Below are positions 57,050 through 64,000 of a DNA stretch of 64,000 nt, piece after piece. Every line of letters starts with the position of its first letter. Within the stretch, counting starts at the first letter, position 1. Source of the DNA: Nemophila menziesii (taxonomy: Eukaryota; Streptophyta; Magnoliopsida; Boraginales; Hydrophyllaceae); contig JARWIR010000002.1 in the NCBI GenBank assembly GCA_029959085.1, positions 60,442,154 through 60,506,153 of the forward strand. The letters are read 5' to 3'. The position numbers and the translations under genes are program-made. The notes under the pieces were generated by a model. It made no database searches. It was given only the letters and a program-made list of their open reading frames with translations, and had not been told where the DNA came from.

Positions 57050-57880
57050 TAAAATCATGTTGATTATGGATTTTTTGGAAAATTATAGTGAAAAAATTAG
57101 TTAGGGTTAATATATAATTTACAAAAAATTAAAGGACTAAATTGCAAGGACTAATTATAAACTTTACAAGGACTAATCTGTAATTTTGATAAATTTCATG
57201 TTATAAATGTGTAAAAAAAGTTAGAATTGTTTTAGGATTAATTTGTATTATTCTTAAAATTTAAAGGACTAAATTGAAATTTTTAAAATAATTACAAAAA
57301 TTTACAAGGACTAATATGTAATTTTTATTAAATAAACGTAATGAATATTTTAAAAAAATCATAATTGTTTTAGGTTAAATTTGTAATTTTCTAAAAAATA
57401 AAACAAATTTAGAATTGTTTTAGGTTAAATTTGTAATTTTCTAAAAAATTAAAGGACTAAATTGCAATTTTTAAAATAATTACAAAAATTTACGAAGACT
57501 AATATGTAATTTTGATTAAATTCATGTTTTGAATATTTTAAAAATGAGTAATGATATTTGTCACCCTTTTTGTATCACCCTTTTATCACCTCCTACGTGT
57601 ATGCCTACATGTACCAATGAATTGGTTTCTCTATCCTATTTAATTTTTCTCTATCTTCTATTCAAGGAAATCAGAACATATATATAGAAGGGTGATAAAA
57701 AGGTGACATGAAAAGGGGTGACATATATCGATTACTCTTTAAAAAATTAGAATTGTTTTAGGTTAAATTTGTAATTTTCTAAAAAATTAAATGACTAAAT
57801 TTCAATTTTTAAAATAATTACAAAAATTTACAAGGACTAAATTTCAATTTAAAAAAATACAGGGTTTTATATTTCATAAT
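57050..57880. repeat. Degenerate ~135-bp tandem repeats
   Basis: Four to five imperfect copies containing 'aaaggactaaattgcaat', 'aaatttacaaggactaat' and 'gaattgttttaggttaaat'. One copy is interrupted by the MITE at 57546-57737. Confidence 0.7.
57546..57737. mobile_element. MITE, 192 bp
   Basis: Inverted ends: GAGTAATGATATTTGTCACC at the left pairs with the inverse of the right end (GAGTAATCGATATATGTCACC), and similarity continues over about 45 bases ('cacccttttatcacc'). It is flanked by 'tttaaaaat' on the left and 'tttaaaaaa' on the right, a likely 8-9-bp target duplication. No coding capacity. The duplication length would fit a Mutator-type MITE. Confidence 0.75.
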
Positions 57881-58164
57881 TTATTATTATTTTGTACTAA
57901 TTAATTATTTTTTGTTATAAATTATATCCAGTAAATTGATTATTTTGATCCAATGTTGTACTAATTAATTATTTAATTATTTGATTGTAATAATATAAAT
58001 TATTAATTTGATTGTAATACTTATTTATTTATTTGATTGTAATAATTTATTTATTTAATTATTCAATTTGTAATAATTTATTTAGTTACTGATATTGTAA
58101 TAATTTAGTTTTTAATTCGTAAAGAATGTAATATTTGTTTTTATTTATTTTCTTTAAATTATAG
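57881..58164. other. AT-rich spacer
   Basis: 'tttgattgtaataattta'-type sequence repeated loosely. It reads like intron sequence before the piece at 58165. No gene. Confidence 0.45.
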
Positions 58165-58264
58165 ATGACAGATGTATTGTCCCGTAACCATGACGGAGAT
58201 GGAACGGCCAGGATCCTCCGAGTAATCTGAACCGTCCATTAGCAAACTGTGCCCAACCATCAGG
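58165..58264 (+). pseudogene. Possible exon of a second CACTA gene
   Basis: Less AT-rich than its surroundings, it starts with ATG (MTDVLSRNHDGDG) and, after a likely one-base shift, reads DPPSNLNRPLANCAQPSG before a donor-like 'caggtaatct'. The shift makes it non-functional as it stands. The composition suggests the first exon of the second (TNPA-like) CACTA gene, but I cannot identify it by motif. The putative intron is then cut by Athila A3 at 58350. Confidence 0.3.
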
Positions 58265-58349
58265 TAATCTAAAATAATTAAACACGTTCAATTATATAAG
58301 TAAATAATTAATTAATATTATTCAATTTTACAACTTCTCAAAGAAAACG

Positions 58350-59911
58350 TGGTGGATCCTTGTGTGTTATAAAACAAAATACTAAAGTTGAGGACTCACA
58401 AACCGCAAGTGTACGGTTGTCCAAGTAATAAACCGATAAATCAGGATTCGTTCGCAGGGACAGAATGGGTACAACTCAGATGTGAATCAAATAGTGATTA
58501 AATTGCAAATACGGGAAAGTAAATGATATAATATTTGTTTTGGTTTTATAAACTAAGGTGCAAGTAAATTATATGCTAAATTAATTAAACTGAAATGAAA
58601 ATAATGCAAGTAAAGAGGCTAGACAAAGGGGAAGAGGTAGTACTTGAGTCACGCAAGGGTTTCACCTCAAACCTTCTTAATTAATTCTTCCTGTTAAGGG
58701 ATGAATTGCTATATTTGTGCTAGTCCGGATTCTAAAGTCTCCTTACCCCTATCAGGGTGGACTAAGGAGCTCTCCTACGGTATTCTAAACTCCGTCATGA
58801 CGATTAAAACTACTTTCAGATGGTTCAATTTATTACCGTAGTGGCTATTGGTTAGTCAAGCTTGTCAAGGTCATTGGAGAATACCAACGGCAATTATCTA
58901 GTTATGTATCTAAACACCCCGTCAAGGTGATCAATACGTCACTATATTGAATAGCCTAGATACTAAAACTTACCCTTAGTTCATGACTTTACAGATAATA
59001 GTTCAAGCATGAAATAAAAGCGAACACAAATAGCTAATTCAATTTAAATACTTAAATCCCAAATAGGAAAAACATAAATTAATTTAGTTTTGGTTCAACC
59101 CAATATGCGATTCTCAAGTACAAAGGGTAATTAGCTCATAACAGAAAGAAAAACTAAATTAAATAAATTAAAATAACTCATTGTCAATTACATAAATAAA
59201 AGATAGAACCTAATTAAAGGGTTGAATTGACTGTCGATGGAAGAATTGCTTCTCCAGCTTCAGTTTCTTCTCTCCTCTTGCTTCTGACTTTTCTCTCTGA
59301 CGTTCTGACTTGTGTAAATTGAGTTGTATGTAAAATAAGAGTCAAAAGGTATATTTATAATTCTAAAATTGGACCTGGGCTTAATTTAAGTAAATTAGTG
59401 GAAAATTAAATGACCAAAGTCCAATTTTCTAATTAAAATCCTGGAACTGGTGAGCAACCATTGATAAAACGGATGTAACTTTCTTAAATCAACTCCAAAT
59501 TGACCCGTTGAAGTTTTGAAATCTTCATAACTCAATAAGGAAAAATCTTCTTTACAACTCAGAGGCTGAATCAACGTCTAAGTAACTCGAAATCAGCAAT
59601 TAACATCAGTCTTCCATATTTTCAGCTTCAACTTGTCAATTCTTCGGGATATTTCTTCTCGCCTTTGACTTCTTTACACGATCTAAGACTTTAATCTCTA
59701 TTCCTCACCTTGCTAGCATCATGGACCTAAAAACTTTGCACTAAAACAACCCATTTAACGTGGAAAAGCTTAATAAATGAAAAATACTAAAATCCAAGGA
59801 GGGAAAATGATATGTAACAAATTAACACTAAAATTTTATCAAATTTATCAAATAATCACCCAAAATGATGTCTCCTAAGGGCATATAATTAGAACAAAAA
59901 GGTAGACATCA
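58350..59911 (-). repeat. 3' LTR of Athila A3
   Basis: On the minus strand it runs from TGATGTCTAC at 59911 to about 58350 (plus strand TGGTGGATCC), set by homology to the A2 LTR end. About 1562 bp. A TATA-like site (TAAATATACC context) lies near 59351-59360. It is clearly related to, but diverged from, the LTRs of A1 and A2, and closer to A4. Confidence 0.82.
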
Positions 59912-59946
59912 AGACCACAAACTCAAACATTTGTCGTCCCGACAAA
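59912..59946 (-). promoter_or_regulatory. Polypurine tract and hairpin of A3
   Basis: Minus strand: hairpin TTTGTCG-GGA-CGACAAA (59930-59946), then TGTTTGAGTTTGTGGTCT and the LTR. The stem differs from that of A1/A2 by two paired changes and stays fully paired. Confidence 0.78.
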
Positions 59947-61255
59947 GTAAAATAAAAACAAAGGTCTAAGGTGAATGCAGAAATGCAAAAGCGAGTAAAT
60001 ACACCCAAAGAAACACTTAAAACAAATCTCATATAGCAAACATTAGAAATTAATATACACATACACTTATCATGCAAAATCAAACACAAATAATATCAAT
60101 CTTAAAATTAACTTCACAATGCTAGAAGGTTACGCTTGTACTCATCTAATTATGATGGCTATAGGGTGTTTCTTGATCCTCACTCGCTTTGAACGCTCCA
60201 CTTAGTATATTCCCTATTAGCTGAATTATAAACTCACTATGCACCTAGGAATCACGAGAACTTTACCGTTTTAGCGTAGGATTAGGGACGGTGTAGTATG
60301 TATATTTGGTAAATTTGAAGTGAGATTTTGGCTCTCTCCTCACTAACCATCGAAAACTATCCCCGAGCTTGAGTTTAGACTCGAATAATGTTCTCACTCA
60401 TCCCATTTGACGCACTAATTTAACATCCCCATGTTAACACAATTGATACTAAGATGATATTCAGAAACTTCATCTTGCCGGATATTTTATTCTTTCTTTT
60501 TTTTTCATTTCTTTTTTTTCTCTTATTTTTTGTACAGGCGACAACCGGGTTCCCGGTTATCTACTGTACTGACTTCTTTTTCGATTCCTTTTTTTATTCA
60601 ATTTTGGTAAAGGGTTACAAATAATAATATTATCTGAAATTGTGTCTCAATACAAACACATATCATTCCCTCCCAATGTAATTCCCATAGATGAACCCAC
60701 CACCCCAAACTCAAGCTCGAGACAGGTCTCAGGATCGTGATTCATGTGGGGGTCATATAGAAATGCCTAATAAACTAAGAGGATATGGGCTTATACGTTG
60801 CGACAAAATAAAGGCTTCAGGCTCAAGATTGGGCTAAGAAGGATAATATTAATACAATGGATATAAGGTTAAAAATGTCTCAACTGGCTAACAAATAACT
60901 GCCCCTATTATTTTCTTAGTTACATAGCTTGCCTCTAGTTCATACCTAAGTGGGTTCTCTAGTAATTTGGATCTCACGTTATACAAACCAAACATTTTCC
61001 TTAAGTACAAGTTTACTTCTTTTGCATTGTTCATCAATTCTTCCTATCAATTACCTATGTTTGCATGTAATTAAAGTGCGTTTTATACTAACTCCTAAAG
61101 TCCACTATTTACTAACATAGATTTATCAAAAGTATGCTTAATGGGGACATTTAAGATCTTCTACAGTCAAACGCAAGCCCTAATTAATTTTAGTAAAAGC
61201 AAATAAAACAAATAACACGTAAAATTGGGATGATGCAACGATACCCCACCCATCC
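59947..61255 (-). other. 3' non-coding region of A3
   Basis: No gene. It includes the purine tract 60696-60715 (minus strand cttgagtttggggtggtggg, identical to A1 and A2). At its inner end, 'gtggggatgggtggggtatcg' corresponds to the second purine tract of A1 and A2. Confidence 0.65.
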
Positions 61256-61512
61256 CCACGTGGCTTATCATCATTCTTCTCCATAAGGTACTTTATAGCA
61301 GAATGATCGGTAAACACAACAATTTTCAGCCCAATGAGGTAGGAAAGAAACTTGTCAAATGTACAAACAACCGCTAACAGTTCCTTCTCAGTCACCGTGT
61401 AGTTAATCTGAGCACTAGTAAAGGTCTTACTTGCATAGTAGATAGAATGGAATAATATATCTTTTGTTTGACCCAACACGGCACCTATGGCTAAGTCACT
61501 AGCATCACACAT
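61256..61512 (-). pseudogene. Truncated RNase H of A3
   Basis: The minus strand reads MCDASDLAIGAVLGQ, YTVTEKELLAVVC, FTDHSAIKYLMEKNDDKPR. After KPR the Athila homology stops and the frame runs into the 3' non-coding region (GDGWGIVAS is not part of the protein). The last catalytic Asp and the whole integrase are gone. Confidence 0.85.
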
Positions 61513-62146
61513 AACTTCAAACGGAATCTTCCAATCAGGAGGTAATACATAGGTGCAGTGATAAACTTATCTTGAATCTCTAGGAATGCCTTCATGCAAG
61601 CTTCATGAAAAAGGAATTTGGCGTCCCTTTCGATTGAGTTACACAAAGGTTTTGCGATCATAGAAAAATCTTTGATGAAACGGCGACAAAAACCAGCATG
61701 GCTTAAAAAGCTTCTTACCCCTTTAACAGAAATCAGAGGGGGAAGAGTCATTATTACCTCAATCTTAACACGATCAACTTCTAAACCCAAACTCGAAACC
61801 TTGTGTCCCAACACTATACCTTCACAAACCATAAGATTACATTTTCCCAGTTCAAAACCAAATCAGTCTCCTTCCATCTAATCAACACCTTTTCCATGTT
61901 CTGTAAACATTCATCAAAGTTATCACCAAAAACAAAAAATTCATCCATAAATACCTCAAGGAAAGTATCGATCATGTCCCATAAAATCACCATCATACAT
62001 CTTTGAAAGGTAGCAGGTGCATTACATAATCCAAATGGCATCCTTCGGAAGGAAAATGTACCAAAATGACATGTAAAGGTTGTTTCGTGTTGGTCTTTCG
62101 GATCTACATAAATTTGATTATATCTAGAAACCCATCCAAAAAGCAA
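61491..62146 (-). pseudogene. RT, palm to connection, of A3 (frameshifted)
   Basis: The minus strand shows [20 protein letters not shown], the active-site region EVFMDEFFVFGD, then (after a frameshift near 61820) [37 protein letters not shown] and a further shift near 61500. The catalytic pair reads DE where A1 has DD, so the enzyme would be inactive even without the frameshifts. Confidence 0.88.
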
Positions 62147-62690
62147 TAATATTCCCTACCAGCCAATTTATCTAACATCTGATCTTTGAAAGGAAGAGGG
62201 AAGTGATATTTTCTAGTAGCCTTGTTCAACTTACGATAATCCATACACACTCTCCAACAAACAACGGTCCTCGAGGGAATGACTTCATTCTGAGCATTTA
62301 GGACGGTAGAGATACCACCCTTCTTTGGTACGCATTGAACTGGACTCACCCACTCACTACTAGTTACGGGATAGATGATTCCCGCATCTAGTAACTTAAT
62401 AACTTCTTTCTTCACCAATTCTTTCATAGCTGGCATTAATCTCCTTTGACCATCAACTGAGCGTGCACTTTCATTAATAAGACTAATCTTATGTTGTCAA
62501 TAGGAAGAACTAATACCTTTCATGTCAGCAATAGTCCAACCAATCGCATCTTTATTAGCTCTTAGTACACGCAACAGTTTATCTTCTTGAGGACCTGTTA
62601 AATTTGCTAAAGCAATAACAGGTAGAGTGTCATTAGTTCCTAAATACACATACCTCAAGTGTGCTGGTAATGGCTTTTCTTCCAACTACG
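62104..62690 (-). pseudogene. RT N-terminal part and upstream linker of A3
   Basis: The minus strand from the A4 junction reads LEEKPLPAHLRYVYLG, RANKDAIGWTIADMKGIS, then TGA, then MPAMKELVKKEVIKLLDAG, SSEWVSPVQCVPKKGG, GWRVCMDYRKLNKATRKY and a frameshift near 62120 after YYCFLDGF. It aligns with 7492-8060 of A1. The protease would follow but is displaced by A4. Confidence 0.88.
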
Positions 62691-64000
62691 TGATGTCTCC
62701 CTAATTGTTCTTATTTTCGACCCTCGGGAGACATCATTTTTGGTGTTTATTTAATTAATTTGATAGACTTTTGGACTAAATATGCAATAATATGATTTTC
62801 CTCTTTTATTTCTAGCATTTTTAGTTTATTAAGCTTTTGCGCGTAATATTGGTATTTTTAGTGTAAAGTTTACAGGTTTTAGATGTTAGCTAGAAGAGGA
62901 ATCCGAGGAGAAAGTCAAAGATCAAAAGATAGAATCAAGACTTGAAGAGAAATCCCGAAGATATTATTTTTAGAGCTGAAAATCCATTTTCCAGGCCATA
63001 GATTGCTGATTTCGAGGTGCTTGAGCGATGATTTAGCCGCTGACCTTTGAAGAGAAAACATTCCTTATCAAGTTACGGAACCTTAGCAACTGGAATGAGG
63101 TAAATCGGAGTCATAACGCATCGGGAAAAGCCGTTTTAGTAAGGTGTATCAGCAGTTACGGGATTTTAGGCTTAGAAAGTGGGCTTGGACATTTAATTAA
63201 TATTCTATTTTCTGGTCCAAGCCCTAGAACGAATTTATGCTTATAAAAGGAGGTCTGGACTTCTATTTTTCATAGAATTCATTCTTTACAATTAAAAACA
63301 TCAGAGAGAAGCAACAGAAGGAAGGAAGAAGAAGCTGCTAGAGCTGGAGTGGGTCTATAGCTCCGTTCTCAGTCATTCCAATTCCGGAAATTAGGTTTCT
63401 TTTATCTTTTATTTGTAATCAATTATGAATTCCATTTATTTTAATTTAGTATTTCGTTTTAATATGAGCTAAACAATTCAGAGTGCTTGAGAACAAACAA
63501 TGGGTGAATCCTAATTTTATGAAATAACGAATGTTGAATTTGGGTTTTTATTGAATTAAACTAAATTAGGGCTTTTACTCTTTTCAATAAATTGAGATTA
63601 TTTTACTGTTTTTAGCGTCATGAACTAGGAACAGGTGTTAGTATTTAGGCTATTCCAATTAGTGGCAATTGGATCATCCTGACGGAGGGTTTAGATACAA
63701 AACCATTTATTCAATCTAGGATAGAAGCTATTGATTCTGACGAACTTAGCTAATTCTAGGGCCAATGAGGTAAAACACTTAAACATCCAACGGTGGATCA
63801 TATTTACCCTGACGGGACTAGTGACACTTTAGGATCGCCTTATAGTCCACCCTGACGGGGGTATAAGGAATTTAGAATCCCGACCATTGTAATTGACCGA
63901 TTTAGCCCTTAAACAATATAAGTTAGGAAGTAAGATTAGGAGGATCCTTGCGTTCTCAAGTACTACATCTCATATTGCGTTTTCACTCATTTTACTTGCG
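62691..64000 (+). repeat. 5' end of an Athila LTR (A4), runs off window
   Basis: It begins TGATGTCTCCC inside the A3 coding relic and has the palindrome TGATGTCTCCC...GGGAGACATCA. It continues with LTR-type sequence (TATAAAAGG at 63242-63250; late repeats such as 'cctgacggg' near 63670-63860 similar to Athila LTR ends) to the window end. The LTR is at least 1310 bp. Whether it is a solo LTR or a full element cannot be told. Confidence 0.82.

Larger units (their letters stand above)
58350..62690 (-). mobile_element. Athila element A3, internally deleted and interrupted
   Basis: Minus-strand Athila related to A1: 3' LTR 58350-59911, polypurine tract, 3' non-coding region, then directly a truncated RNase H, RT and the stretch just before RT. 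Integrase, the rest of RNase H, the GC-rich block and the 3' ORF are missing through one deletion near 61256-61262. At 62690/62691 it is cut by the LTR of A4, and its 5' part would lie beyond the window. Frameshifts are frequent, so this copy looks older than A1 and A2. Confidence 0.88.

Noticed and set aside
1..64000. Search for tRNA, rRNA and telomere repeats
   Set aside because: No cloverleaf-type tRNA, no rRNA core sequence and no TTTAGGG array noticed; the ATTTAT arrays are not telomeric.

Overview
This is plant nuclear DNA, probably from a eudicot. It is AT-rich, has no bacterial-type operons, and is dominated by plant transposon families: Athila-lineage Ty3/gypsy, Ty1/copia, an L1-like LINE and CACTA. 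It also holds plant-specific gene relics (a pentatricopeptide-repeat gene and NOI/RIN4-type fragments). I see no intact host gene and no tRNA or rRNA gene. Nearly every coding stretch is broken by stops, frameshifts or insertions. The species cannot be named from the sequence.

Layout. 1-746: LTR-like DNA and a copia RT/RNase H relic. 747-~9600: Athila element A1 on the minus strand (3' LTR, 3' ORF, integrase, RT, protease, end of gag), cut off at its 5' side. 10126-16843: a complete copia element on the minus strand with ~990-bp LTRs and a 5-bp TTTTC target duplication. 17190-22405 and 28045-34745: two diverged direct copies of one genomic segment carrying PPR, NOI-like and unidentified gene relics. 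Between them (22830-27900) lie the same LTR/copia relic as at 1-746, split by a LINE on the minus strand, and then a copia 3' region. 34870-37000: a decayed gypsy gag on the minus strand. 39111 to about 56660: a CACTA element with a TNP2-type transposase gene. That gene is cut by Athila element A2 (41419-51320, plus strand, GTTAC target duplication), and one of its introns holds hexanucleotide arrays and a fold-back element. 56310-58264: CACTA-like subterminal repeats, a leader, degenerate repeats and a MITE. 58350-62690: Athila A3 (minus, internally deleted). 62691-64000: LTR of Athila A4 (plus), inserted in A3 and running off the window.

How the parts relate. The window is a nest of insertions. 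The copia relic received A1 in one copy and the LINE in the other. The CACTA gene received A2, and its downstream region received A3, which in turn received A4. A1 and A2 show different halves of the Athila plan. A1 keeps protease, RT, RNase H and integrase but lacks its 5' end. A2 has both LTRs, primer site, gag, protease and a long 3' ORF, but no RT, RNase H or integrase core, so it would need proteins from a relative.

The most interesting signals are non-coding. The three Athila elements whose 3' end is visible carry a small hairpin just before the polypurine tract, with two paired base changes that keep the stem. A second hairpin plus purine-tract module lies about 1.4 kb inside. In A3 a ~3-kb deletion ends on that internal purine tract. 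Both A1 and A2 have a GC-rich repeat block, a TATA box and a CA-rich leader in front of the 3' ORF, which looks like an internal promoter.
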